Of a DNA stretch of 9,365 nucleotides, positions 1 to 7,044 are shown piece by piece. The notes beneath the pieces are model-generated. The model worked only from the letters and a program-made list of their open reading frames with translations. It did no database searches and was not told the DNA's origin. Source of the stretch: an uncultured Bacteroidales bacterium (GTDB lineage Bacteria; Bacteroidota; Bacteroidia; Bacteroidales; Paludibacteraceae). Location: the NCBI GenBank assembly GCA_937885465.1, contig CAKZZM010000095.1, positions 1 through 9,365 on the forward strand. Direction: 5' to 3'. Position numbers and translations under genes: made by a program. Numbering within the stretch: position 1 is the stretch's first letter; each line of letters starts with the position of its first letter.

Positions 1-2
1 AC

Positions 3-80
3 AAATACGAATATCATTTGCCTCTTTATCGCCAAGTGCAGCAGTATCGTCATTTAGGATTTAAGGTGAACGAGAAGTAA
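3..80 (+). pseudogene. Truncated IS66-type transposase fragment
   Basis: An open frame enters from the left edge and stops at TAA 78-80, giving 25 residues. They contain HLPLYRQVQQYRHLGF, which resembles the start of the DDE catalytic domain of IS66-family transposases, where a [DEY]H(L/I)P(L/F)YRQ stretch is followed by a (K/R)xxG segment. In an intact IS66 transposase the domain continues for a few hundred more residues, including the acidic catalytic residues. Here it ends after KVNEK, so the protein would be non-functional. I infer a decayed insertion-sequence remnant. No terminal inverted repeat or target duplication is visible because the rest lies outside the window. The family call rests on one short motif recognised from memory, so it is tentative. 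The frame converges on the sus operon and shares its hairpin at 87-121. Confidence 0.45.
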
Positions 81-86
81 CCATAA

Positions 87-121
87 AAAAGCATCCGCGT
101 GGGGAACTCGCGGATGCTTTT
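87..121 (-). terminator. Intrinsic terminator of the sus operon, possibly bidirectional
   Basis: A perfect 13-bp stem (AAAAGCATCCGCG at 87-99 pairing with 109-121) encloses a 9-nt loop. Read leftward, in the direction of the sus operon, the stem runs into six T residues (complement of 85-90), the classic rho-independent form. It lies about 20 bp beyond the stop codon of the glycan-binding lipoprotein. Read rightward, the stem ends in four T, then GGGTG and a further T run, so it may also stop transcription from the transposase remnant. Confidence 0.85.
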
Positions 122-141
122 GGGTGTTTTTTAACAGATAC

Positions 142-1623
142 CTACTCCTCGGTATTGGCAGGGGTGTTAATCGGAACGAGACGGAGGTTGGCGATGGAGA
201 GTTGGAAAGAGGAAACATCGTGCACCGGATGTGCTGAATCAAACGGGTCGTTCATAACGGTGAATAGAGTCTGCTTGTTTTCGCGCAGCAGTTTGCTTAC
301 CAACTGCTCGATGGTCAGCGCATTTGTCACAGGGAAAGAAGACAGTGGGATGGTGTAAGTTTGCCATCCGTTGTCAAAACGCATCGGCTCATTTTGTTCC
401 CAACCTGCCACGTTCCCCACGTATGAGTTTTTGGATGTTTTACCGTTATCTCCTTTGTCCAGACGGATACTGATGTAGCCGGTATTCCATTCGGGTTCAC
501 CATCTGCCATGACATAAAGATCCATTTGCAGTGCGAGGTCGGAGCATAACATCGTTTTCTTTACAGTGGTATTCCCCATACTCTCATAACGTGCCAACAC
601 GGTCTGCAACCTATCCCCGATAGAAAAGCGCAGGTAACCTTTACGGTTTACATCATCGGCATTAGTGGCAGCAGGCCATGCTATAGGTGTCTCGCCGAAG
701 AAAGAGAGCATGGAGTCGGGCGAGAGGACGGAAGAGCCTGCGAGGCTATGCCCTGCGGGGAGGTTGGCTGACGCAAAGTAACGCACATTATCGCGCAACT
801 GTCCCATGTCGCTGATGGAGTATTCGAACTCCGTGCCGGCATAGTGGTCGGCTTTAGTGGTACCATACTCGTTGAAACTATGCATCATCACACCTGCTTT
901 AGCGAACATATACGCCGGCGAATAGACGCTCACATGCGCATCGTCGGATACGCACCGCACACTCCCCTGCACATAATCACCTGCGGGCAGAGTAAAGGTA
1001 ATGGATGTCCCTGTAATAACGGGGGAAGTTATTTCCTTCCACCCATCCGCCACCGGCAGATAGACCTTGCTGACGTTCCCCAAGTTACGTCCATTGACAA
1101 TAACCGTCTCGCCCACCTGCGGCATAGTCTTATTGACGCTTGCAATAAAGGGAATAACCCCGCTTTTGCGCGTCAGCGTGCAGATGCGGTAATACGCCTC
1201 ATTACGTACTACGAACAGTTCCATCTTCTTCTCGCCTATATAAACTGCCTTCATGGATGATGCTCCGAGTCGCTTGGAAGCAAGGGTGGGTTCAATCGTG
1301 AACACGCCGTTCTCTAACGTATAACGGTATTCCATGTTCATCACTGAGTCGCGCATCTGACTGGTGGCGTTGATAAACGTATGGGATATGATGGCTATGC
1401 CTTCCGCCGGTTCAGTAAGTTCCATAATATAGTTGCTCTCCTCGTCTTGAAACTTCCAGATACCGGATGCCGTCTCGTCATCAATGGTCACCGCCTCAGG
1501 TAACGCATCGCTCTCAACCTCAGGCAGTTCGGGTGCATTCAGTTTCTCCGTGCATCCATAGAATAATGTACAAAGGGACAATGTACAAAGTACAAAGGTT
1601 ATTTTCTTCATATCATTCATCAT
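142..1623 (-). CDS. Surface glycan-binding lipoprotein (SusE/SGBP-type) with IPT/TIG domain
   Basis: The 493-residue product is a predicted outer-membrane lipoprotein that would hold glycan at the cell surface for the SusCD transporter. The N-terminus is a lipoprotein signal ending in the lipobox LFYGC, with the lipidated cysteine at residue 24. Residues about 52-153 are a beta-rich segment I do not recognise. Residues about 157-240 look like an IPT/TIG fold (ASVNKTMPQVGETVIVNGRNL is the typical opening). Residues about 245-486 resemble the C-terminal glycan-binding domain of Bacteroidetes SGBP-B proteins, including NGWQTYTIPLSSF. The gene starts 13 bp after the susD stop and ends the operon. 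Met1 (1623) and Met5 (1611) are both plausible starts; neither has a clear Shine-Dalgarno sequence, which is usual in Bacteroidetes. The signal-peptide core is encoded by a copy of the dispersed repeat at 1561-1598. Substrate unknown. Confidence 0.85.
   Translation of the reverse strand: MMNDMKKITFVLCTLSLCTLFYGCTEKLNAPELPEVESDALPEAVTIDDETASGIWKFQDEESNYIMELTEPAEGIAIISHTFINATSQMRDSVMNMEYRYTLENGVFTIEPTLASKRLGASSMKAVYIGEKKMELFVVRNEAYYRICTLTRKSGVIPFIASVNKTMPQVGETVIVNGRNLGNVSKVYLPVADGWKEITSPVITGTSITFTLPAGDYVQGSVRCVSDDAHVSVYSPAYMFAKAGVMMHSFNEYGTTKADHYAGTEFEYSISDMGQLRDNVRYFASANLPAGHSLAGSSVLSPDSMLSFFGETPIAWPAATNADDVNRKGYLRFSIGDRLQTVLARYESMGNTTVKKTMLCSDLALQMDLYVMADGEPEWNTGYISIRLDKGDNGKTSKNSYVGNVAGWEQNEPMRFDNGWQTYTIPLSSFPVTNALTIEQLVSKLLRENKQTLFTVMNDPFDSAHPVHDVSSFQLSIANLRLVPINTPANTEE
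1561..1598 (-). repeat. Dispersed TTTGTACATTG-type repeat, copy A (in lipoprotein signal peptide)
   Basis: Read on the minus strand this 38-bp stretch matches 7059-7096 of the plus strand at 37 of 38 positions; the only difference is T versus C at the tenth base. It encodes residues about 10-22 of the glycan-binding lipoprotein (LCTLSLCTLF), the hydrophobic core of its signal peptide. It is built from the words TTTGTACATTG and TCCCTTTGTACAT. Confidence 0.85.
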
Positions 1624-1636
1624 TTTAGTTTACGAA

Positions 1637-3487
1637 TTACTCCCCGAAGTCGTATGGTACGGGGTCAAGTTTCAAATTAGGGTCAAGCGACACTTCCGAA
1701 GGCGGATAAATCATCGCCCAAAGGTTTTCCTTGGTACACTCACGTGAAGCACGCCTGCAAACATCGCCTAAAACAACTATTCCTATCTGTGTAGTCACAT
1801 CGTCAGGTACTTTGTAGGTATAAGTGTATTGTCTGTAGCAGCCTGTTACAGGATCGGATGTAAGGTCAATGAGGTGGTTGTTGTTGTAATCAATCATCTT
1901 CTGCAACTGTGCATCACTATAGAACGACATGCGTACAATATCTGCCCATGATGTTCCTTCGCAGAAGAACTCCAAACGTCGTTCATGCAGGAGGGTATCA
2001 AGATTGATGGTCGTGTAGTCATGTGCCGCTAATCCTGCACCGTATGCCCCACGTTCGATTTCCATCTTATAGGCGCGGCGACGGATGGTATTGATGCCGC
2101 TCAATACATTCGGATCGGTATTATCGCCTCCTCCGGCAAGCATCAAACGCGCTTCCGACTGGTTGAGGTATGCTTCCGCGAGACGAATCATTGGCGTGCA
2201 GAACCCGCTGTTGCCGTTGGTAGCCACACCGCCGGTAGCCAATGGTCCGCCTACCACCTGTTTTTTTATAGCCACTTTCGAGATATCATAGTAGCCGGTA
2301 GTGCTATCTTCTTTGGTATAGGTAGCCTTTGTATCCACTACCCAAGTGGCACCGTCCATATCAGGTGTATGGAAATCCGTGCGGCAGTCCATCTTGTCGG
2401 CTCCGTATTCCATCTCATGGTAGAGATAGTCGTACGATGTGCCAAGCAGAAATACATTGCCGCGTGTACGGCTCATACCTCCGCGCATCGAGCAGAGGTT
2501 GAGGAAATCATAACCGGCACGGGTACTCCATGCTTTACCGTAGCGGTTGTCCAAACAATAACTATAGCAGAGTGACTGACTGAGATCGTTAGCGAGACCT
2601 GTCGTCTGGTTGTGTGCCACGAACTGAATGGCGAAAAGCACCTCTTTGCAATTGTTATTCTGCACGCGGAACATCTGTTCATAGTCGTCCATCAGTCCGT
2701 ATCCTCCTGCCGAAGCATCTGTAATAGCGAGTGTAGCCACGGAGTCGGCTTTGGCGAACCATTCCATCGCTGTACCCGGTCGAACGGTATGACCGCCGTT
2801 AGCGTACGCTCCGATGGTCAAATATAGACGGGATAGAAGCGTTAGGGCGGTAATACGCGATACACGACCTACCTCGTAGGGTTTGTCGCTCAAGTTTGCC
2901 GCCGCAAATTCGGCATCACGGATAGCATACAGCATCACATCCTCGAACGTGTTGCTTCGCGCTTGGGCGGCTATGGTAGTTGCGTTATCTACAATAGGCA
3001 CATTGTGCCAGTAGATACCGAGATAGTAGTATGCCAACGCACGCATAAACTTCGCTTCCGCCACAACAGCATCCGCCTGCTCCTGCGTGCAGATATTGTT
3101 CTTCACACAATAAGGCGCATAGTCATCCACGATATAGTCCGCTTGGGTAATCACATTATAGAGCGATGCCCACGGACGACGAATCGTCTGCAAGTTCATC
3201 GCCTCATTGAACGTACCCTGCGCATTCCAGTCAGAGTAATTCGTTTCATCCGACAGGATATTATTGGCGCGGGCATCACCAAGCATAAGCATACGCTTGT
3301 GAAACTCATACCACGGAGAGAGATAGAGGTTGGCTGCCGTGGCCTGCAAGTCGGAATAGGACTGCAAGGTTGTATAGGCAGGCACCATTTTTTCGTTGTC
3401 GGTGTCAAGAGAACAAGAAGAGAAGTACAAAGGGACAATGTACAATGTACAAAGGAGCAATGCACAAATATATTTTCGCATTTTCAT
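1637..3487 (-). CDS. susD: SusD/RagB-family outer-membrane glycan-binding lipoprotein
   Basis: The 616-residue product is the SusD partner of the SusC transporter, a surface lipoprotein that lids the barrel and binds glycan. A signal peptide (MKMRKYICALLLCTLY...) ends in lipobox FSSC with Cys25 as the lipid anchor. The helical TPR-like core shows the family segment RALAYYYLGIYWHNVPIVD at about residues 148-166. The extreme C-terminus IYPPSEVSLDPNLK is the family signature (usually YPIPxxEIxxNPNLxQNP). I chose ATG 3487 rather than the upstream GTG 3571, because the latter adds 28 basic residues before the signal peptide and reads through a tandem repeat. An AAGGAAAAA sequence lies about 5 nt before 3487. 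The gap to the susC stop is 99 bp. The signal-peptide core is encoded by dispersed repeat copy B. The gene symbol denotes family, not demonstrated starch specificity. Confidence 0.93.
   Translation of the reverse strand: MKMRKYICALLLCTLYIVPLYFSSCSLDTDNEKMVPAYTTLQSYSDLQATAANLYLSPWYEFHKRMLMLGDARANNILSDETNYSDWNAQGTFNEAMNLQTIRRPWASLYNVITQADYIVDDYAPYCVKNNICTQEQADAVVAEAKFMRALAYYYLGIYWHNVPIVDNATTIAAQARSNTFEDVMLYAIRDAEFAAANLSDKPYEVGRVSRITALTLLSRLYLTIGAYANGGHTVRPGTAMEWFAKADSVATLAITDASAGGYGLMDDYEQMFRVQNNNCKEVLFAIQFVAHNQTTGLANDLSQSLCYSYCLDNRYGKAWSTRAGYDFLNLCSMRGGMSRTRGNVFLLGTSYDYLYHEMEYGADKMDCRTDFHTPDMDGATWVVDTKATYTKEDSTTGYYDISKVAIKKQVVGGPLATGGVATNGNSGFCTPMIRLAEAYLNQSEARLMLAGGGDNTDPNVLSGINTIRRRAYKMEIERGAYGAGLAAHDYTTINLDTLLHERRLEFFCEGTSWADIVRMSFYSDAQLQKMIDYNNNHLIDLTSDPVTGCYRQYTYTYKVPDDVTTQIGIVVLGDVCRRASRECTKENLWAMIYPPSEVSLDPNLKLDPVPYDFGE
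3425..3468 (-). repeat. Dispersed TTTGTACATTG-type repeat, copy B (in SusD signal peptide)
   Basis: On the minus strand this stretch reads as chained units: TTTGTGCATTG, then TCCTTTGTACATTG, TACATTG and TCCCTTTGTAC. It shares the same words as copies A, C and D. It encodes the hydrophobic core CALLLCTLYIVPLYF of the SusD signal peptide, in the same coding orientation as copy A but in a partly different frame phase. Confidence 0.8.
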
Positions 3488-3520
3488 ACTATTTTTCCTT
3501 TCAGTTTTCAATTTACATTT

Positions 3521-3573
3521 GAACGTTCGGAGACGTTTTCCACTACCAGAACGTTCGGAGACGTTTTCCACTA
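3521..3573. repeat. Two perfect 25-bp direct repeats in the susC-susD gap
   Basis: GAACGTTCGGAGACGTTTTC plus CACTA occurs at 3521-3545 and again, identically, at 3549-3573, separated by the three bases CCA, so the period is 28 bp. Each unit contains the 8-bp palindrome GAACGTTC and a short potential hairpin (AACGT, six-base loop, ACGTT). The repeats lie wholly within the 99-bp gap between the susC stop and the susD start, and would be in the polycistronic mRNA. Further TGGAAAA words (minus strand) follow towards the susC end at 3574-3586. Confidence 0.9.
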
Positions 3574-3586
3574 TTTTCCATTTTCC

Positions 3587-6500
3587 TTAAAAGGTTGCAT
3601 CAATTGATAACAGATACGTCCTCGGTGCCGGCACTTTGCCGGTATCTACACCGTAAAGCAGCATACCCTGTCCGGAGAACGAGTATTGTCCGTTCTGTGC
3701 ACCAATCTCGGGGTCATAACCGGTATAACGAGTAAATGTCCAGGCATTCTGCACGTTACAGGTCAGTTTAAGTGACTGGAATTTAGCCTTCTTAATCCAC
3801 TCTTTTGGCAAGCTCCATGAGAGGGCGATATTCTTGATTCGGAGGTAGGACCCGTCCTCCACGTATCGGTCGCTGACGCGATAGTTCTGGTTGCCTTTGT
3901 CGGCATCTATACGTGTCTCTGTCGGGTCGGCACCATCCATAACATACTGATTCCAGATATTGGTATTGGTAGCATCGCCGTCACGGTAACCGATATGTGC
4001 ATAGCCCGCTACACGTTTGAATTTGTTCGTCATCGTACTATTCAGCGGTGATGGTTCATCCATCATACGGCGGTTGAAGTTGAACACCTTGCCTCCTATT
4101 GCCGAATAGAGGAAGATAGAGAGCGACACGCCCTTGTAGGAGAACGTGTTGTTCCATCCGAGCGACACTTTGGGTAGGGGCGATCCGATGTAATTGCGGT
4201 CGGCTTCGTCGATGATGCCATCACCATTGTTATCCTTGAATAGCAAGTCACCCACCGAAGTCTTTAGTGAAGCGGTGTTGCTGACTACCGTTCCCACAGC
4301 GTAGTTGGGAGTGGCGGCAATAACAGTGGACGTGCCGTCGCCGTTGTCGCGCAGGTAATCCTCGGCGGAGTTGATGCGTCCTGCCACCTCATAGCCGTAG
4401 AACTCGCTCACGCTGTGCCCTACCGCCGTGCGGGTCACCGTCTCACCTATGCCGTCGAAATCAAGCGTGCGGTCAATAAAACCGGCATCGGTGTTCAAAG
4501 CCGTGATGCGGTTGCGCGTCGCGGTAGCAGTAACGGTAGTTTTCCACTTGACGACAGTCTGACTCAACACGTGCGCGTTGAATGTCACTTCCAAGCCGCG
4601 GTTGTTCATGCTTCCCACGTTAGCCCACATTGGCTGTGCCGCACCCGTGAGCGATGTACCGGTATAGGACGGCAATGCCGTCTGCAACAGCAGGTCACGA
4701 GTGTTCTTGTTATACAAATCCACAATCACTTCTATCCTATTCTTGAGAAACTGCATATCCACGCCCACGTTCCATGAGTCAGTTTTCTCCCAAGTCAAGC
4801 CCTCATAATTGGGCATATTATATGTCCTATAACTCAAGCCGAAATTCGACTCTAAATTGGTGAATGTAGGCAGATAGGTATTGTCAGCCAGATTGGCGTT
4901 ACCTACGATACCGTAACCCACACGCAGTTTGAGTCCGTTCATCACTTTCTGCGCGGGCTTATACCACGGCTCCTTGCTGATGCTCCACGCTCCGGCTACA
5001 GAGGGGAACACCCCCCAACGCTGCCCTTTCCGGAACAACGATGAACCGTCACCGCGAACCGTTGCCGTAAGCATATAACGCTCTTTGTAATTATAAGTCA
5101 AACGCCCGAACACCGACATGAACCGTTTGACGGTCACATAACCCTCATTGGCATCGTTGGTAGCATCACCGCTGCTCAGGGCAAGACTCGTGTTGCTGCC
5201 GCCTGTACGATAACCATACAGATAGTCGATATACCGCTCATTGGCTTCGTAGCCGAGCATAGCGGTGAGGTGATGACCGGTGCCGATCGTCCAGTTGCCG
5301 TTGAGCACCGACTTGAAACTGATATAGCGGTTCATCGTCTTGCTCGTCTCATGGGTGGCGTAGGTCTTAATCGTACCACCAAGGTCGTACGCCGGCTCGA
5401 GGTAACGGTAGTTATCCATGTTGTAATCGAACGTCACCTCGTTGCGCCATGATAGCCATTGGGTCGGCTTGAAGGTGAGGTGGAAGTTCTCGCGGGTGGA
5501 GAAAATCATATTTTTCCTCTCAGTGATGGATGCTTTGGCAACAGGGTTAGGCTGATAGACGGCAGTCTCGCTGTCGTAGCCGGACTTGCCCCATGAACCA
5601 TCCTCGTTGCGCACGGCGAAGTTAGGCAGTCCCTGCAATGCGGCAGCCACTACGCCCCACGACGCCATACCTGTGTTTCTATCGGTCTGATTAAGGGAGA
5701 AAGTGAGGCCTGTCTCCATCCATTTGTAAGGTTTTATTTCTATGTTTCCGCGGATATTGAAACGCTGGAAATCATTATTGATGATGATACCACGCTGGTT
5801 GTAATAGCCGGCGGAGATACTATAAGTAGTGTTGTTCTTACCGCCGCGGATAGAGACGTTGTAATCTTGACGGACACCGAGTCGGAAGATCTCGCGCTGC
5901 CAGTCTGTGCCTTCGCCGAGGGACTCCCAGTCTTTGAACCGCTCTATCTCTTTGCCCTCCAGCTTCTTGGCGTCGTATGCCCAGTGGGCGAACTCGCTGA
6001 GGTTCATCACGTCAAGATACTTAGGGAGCTGGTCAAGACCGGCAGAGGCCTTGATATTGATTTTCGGTGCTCCTTCCTTACCTTTCTTCATATTGACGAT
6101 GATGACACCGTTCGCCGCCTGCGAGCCGTAGATAGCCGTAGCAGAAGCGTCTTTAAGAATCTCAATAGACTCCACATCGTTGGGATTGAGGTCTGCCAGC
6201 GGGTTGCTATACACATCGGAACCACTGGAGGATTGCACGATAGCCCCGTCAATGACGTAGATGGGTTCGTTGGTGGAGTTGAGGGAGTTGATACCGCGCA
6301 ACTGCACGCTGCTACCTGCTCCGGCTGCACCTGAGTTGAGGTTCACTTCCACACCGGCAGCGCGGCCTTGCAGCATCTGATCCATCGTCGCAGACGAGGT
6401 CTGCTGCATGTCGTCGGCGGTGACGGAAACCATAGAGCCGGTGATGTCCGAACGCTTCATCGTACCGTAACCGATAGCCACCACTTCCTGCAATGCTTGT

Positions 6501-6796
6501 ACGCTCTCCTGCATCTGCACTTTCATCTGCGCGGACGCTTTCTGCTCAATGGTGTTATAGCCCATATAGGCAAACACTAACGTGCTTTCCTCCGGCACAA
6601 CAATAGTGAACTTACCATCAATGTCGGTGGTGGTACCCACAGCGGCATCCTTCAGTTGCACCGTAGCGCCGATGAGGGTCTCGCCCTTCTGGTCAGTAAC
6701 GACACCGCTGACGGAGATGTTGTCAGCCATCGCCCACAACGAGCATAGGGTCATCATCACCGCTGCTAAAAAACGATAAGGTCTGTGTGTTTTCAT
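3587..6796 (-). CDS. susC: SusC/RagA-family TonB-dependent outer-membrane transporter
   Basis: The 1069-residue product is a full-length SusC-type importer that moves oligosaccharides across the outer membrane using TonB-ExbBD energy. A cleavable signal peptide (about residues 1-25, ending AMA) precedes a carboxypeptidase-D-like domain at about 26-100 (SGVVTDQKGETLIGATVQLK). The conserved segment VVAIGYGTMKRSDITGS and a plug domain follow at about 105-235, with the family hallmarks LQGRAAGVEV, IYVIDG and VESIEILKDASATAIYGSQA. The rest is a 22-strand-type beta-barrel ending in the aromatic terminus YLLSIDATF. An acidic DNNGDGIIDEAD loop near residues 853-864 is a Ca-binding-like motif common in this family. 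The ATG at 6796 follows an AT-rich leader without a Shine-Dalgarno sequence, as is normal for Bacteroidetes. It is the first gene of the operon. Substrate unknown. Confidence 0.96.
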   Translation of the reverse strand: MKTHRPYRFLAAVMMTLCSLWAMADNISVSGVVTDQKGETLIGATVQLKDAAVGTTTDIDGKFTIVVPEESTLVFAYMGYNTIEQKASAQMKVQMQESVQALQEVVAIGYGTMKRSDITGSMVSVTADDMQQTSSATMDQMLQGRAAGVEVNLNSGAAGAGSSVQLRGINSLNSTNEPIYVIDGAIVQSSSGSDVYSNPLADLNPNDVESIEILKDASATAIYGSQAANGVIIVNMKKGKEGAPKINIKASAGLDQLPKYLDVMNLSEFAHWAYDAKKLEGKEIERFKDWESLGEGTDWQREIFRLGVRQDYNVSIRGGKNNTTYSISAGYYNQRGIIINNDFQRFNIRGNIEIKPYKWMETGLTFSLNQTDRNTGMASWGVVAAALQGLPNFAVRNEDGSWGKSGYDSETAVYQPNPVAKASITERKNMIFSTRENFHLTFKPTQWLSWRNEVTFDYNMDNYRYLEPAYDLGGTIKTYATHETSKTMNRYISFKSVLNGNWTIGTGHHLTAMLGYEANERYIDYLYGYRTGGSNTSLALSSGDATNDANEGYVTVKRFMSVFGRLTYNYKERYMLTATVRGDGSSLFRKGQRWGVFPSVAGAWSISKEPWYKPAQKVMNGLKLRVGYGIVGNANLADNTYLPTFTNLESNFGLSYRTYNMPNYEGLTWEKTDSWNVGVDMQFLKNRIEVIVDLYNKNTRDLLLQTALPSYTGTSLTGAAQPMWANVGSMNNRGLEVTFNAHVLSQTVVKWKTTVTATATRNRITALNTDAGFIDRTLDFDGIGETVTRTAVGHSVSEFYGYEVAGRINSAEDYLRDNGDGTSTVIAATPNYAVGTVVSNTASLKTSVGDLLFKDNNGDGIIDEADRNYIGSPLPKVSLGWNNTFSYKGVSLSIFLYSAIGGKVFNFNRRMMDEPSPLNSTMTNKFKRVAGYAHIGYRDGDATNTNIWNQYVMDGADPTETRIDADKGNQNYRVSDRYVEDGSYLRIKNIALSWSLPKEWIKKAKFQSLKLTCNVQNAWTFTRYTGYDPEIGAQNGQYSFSGQGMLLYGVDTGKVPAPRTYLLSIDATF

Positions 6797-6820
6797 CTAT
6801 TAATATAATTTACGATTTAA

Positions 6821-6860
6821 CGATATTTCGATATTTCGGTATCTCCATATTTCGATATTC
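6821..6860. repeat. 8-bp tandem repeat in the susC leader
   Basis: Five consecutive 8-bp units read CGATATTT, CGATATTT, CGGTATCT, CCATATTT and CGATATTC on the plus strand. The first two are identical and the others differ by one to three bases. The array starts 25 bp upstream of the susC ATG, so it would lie in the 5' untranslated leader of the operon, or overlap its promoter. Confidence 0.85.
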
Positions 6861-6918
6861 CGTTACTAAACTTTCCCACATCAGAGAATCAATAACTTAT
6901 TATTTTTTCTTTGTCAAC

Positions 6919-6936
6919 GAATTGGACGAATTGGAC
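6919..6936. repeat. 9-bp tandem duplication
   Basis: GAATTGGAC is present twice in a row (6919-6927, 6928-6936), followed by GA. It lies inside the 15-bp inverted-repeat bracket and is not part of any gene. Confidence 0.8.
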
Positions 6937-6937
6937 G

Positions 6938-6956
6938 AAAAAACTTCGTTTTTTTT
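6938..6956. other. AT-rich hairpin with T run
   Basis: AAAAAAC (6938-6944) can pair with GTTTTTT (6948-6954) across a three-base loop, and the plus strand continues as T. It is a weak terminator-like structure on either strand. The stem is almost all A-T, so function is doubtful. Confidence 0.3.
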
Positions 6957-6968
6957 GTTTTTTGGTCA

Positions 6969-6998
6969 ACAATTACCCACAATTACCCACAATTATCC
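6969..6998. repeat. 10-bp tandem repeat, three units
   Basis: ACAATTACCC occurs at 6969-6978 and 6979-6988, followed by ACAATTATCC at 6989-6998. The array abuts the palindrome at 6997-7016 and lies inside the 15-bp inverted-repeat bracket. On the minus strand it reads as repeated GGGTAATTGT. Confidence 0.85.
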
Positions 6999-7016
6999 AA
7001 AAATTAAAATTTTTGG
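6997..7016 (-). terminator. Palindromic hairpin just downstream of the regulator gene
   Basis: CCAAAAATT (6997-7005) pairs perfectly with AATTTTTGG (7008-7016) around a two-base AA centre. It sits 29 bp beyond the regulator stop codon in the direction of its transcription, where a terminator would be expected. The stem is AT-rich and no separate T tract follows on the minus strand, so it could equally be an operator-like palindrome. Confidence 0.4.
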
Positions 7017-7044
7017 GGAAATTAAGTGGGAAAGTTTAGTTCCG

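Larger units (their letters stand above)
6865..7040. repeat. Perfect 15-bp inverted repeat bracketing 146 bp upstream of susC
   Basis: ACTAAACTTTCCCAC at 6865-6879 is the exact reverse complement of GTGGGAAAGTTTAGT at 7026-7040. The pair encloses 146 bp and spans most of the space between the regulator stop (7045) and the susC start (6796). The match does not extend beyond 15 bp on either side. The enclosed DNA contains two micro-tandem arrays and two hairpins. A perfect 15-bp inverted match in about 250 bp is not expected by chance. It could be a site-specifically invertible segment, a small MITE-like element, or the arms of a large RNA structure. Confidence 0.85.

Noticed and set aside
844..1260. 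138-residue plus-strand open frame
   Set aside because: Antisense shadow of the glycan-binding lipoprotein, with no domain signature and no independent promoter or terminator.
3488..3571. Upstream GTG start for susD adding 28 residues
   Set aside because: The extension is basic, precedes a complete lipoprotein signal peptide and reads through the 25-bp tandem repeat. The ATG at 3487 has AAGGAAAAA just upstream.
2963..3607. 214-residue plus-strand open frame overlapping susD
   Set aside because: It lies antisense to a well-supported susD, and its sequence is the His/Arg/Val-rich type typical of shadow frames. It also reads through the intercistronic tandem repeat. No recognisable domain or leader.
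5867..6334. 155-residue plus-strand open frame
   Set aside because: Antisense shadow of the conserved SusC plug-domain region; its openness follows from codon bias in susC.
6890..6917. Possible sigma70-like promoter on the minus strand (TTGACA, 16 bp, TTATTG)
   Set aside because: Bacteroidetes promoters use a TTTG / TAnnTTTG pattern, and this AT-rich region will match relaxed consensus by chance. I saw no convincing native-type pair, so I did not list a promoter.
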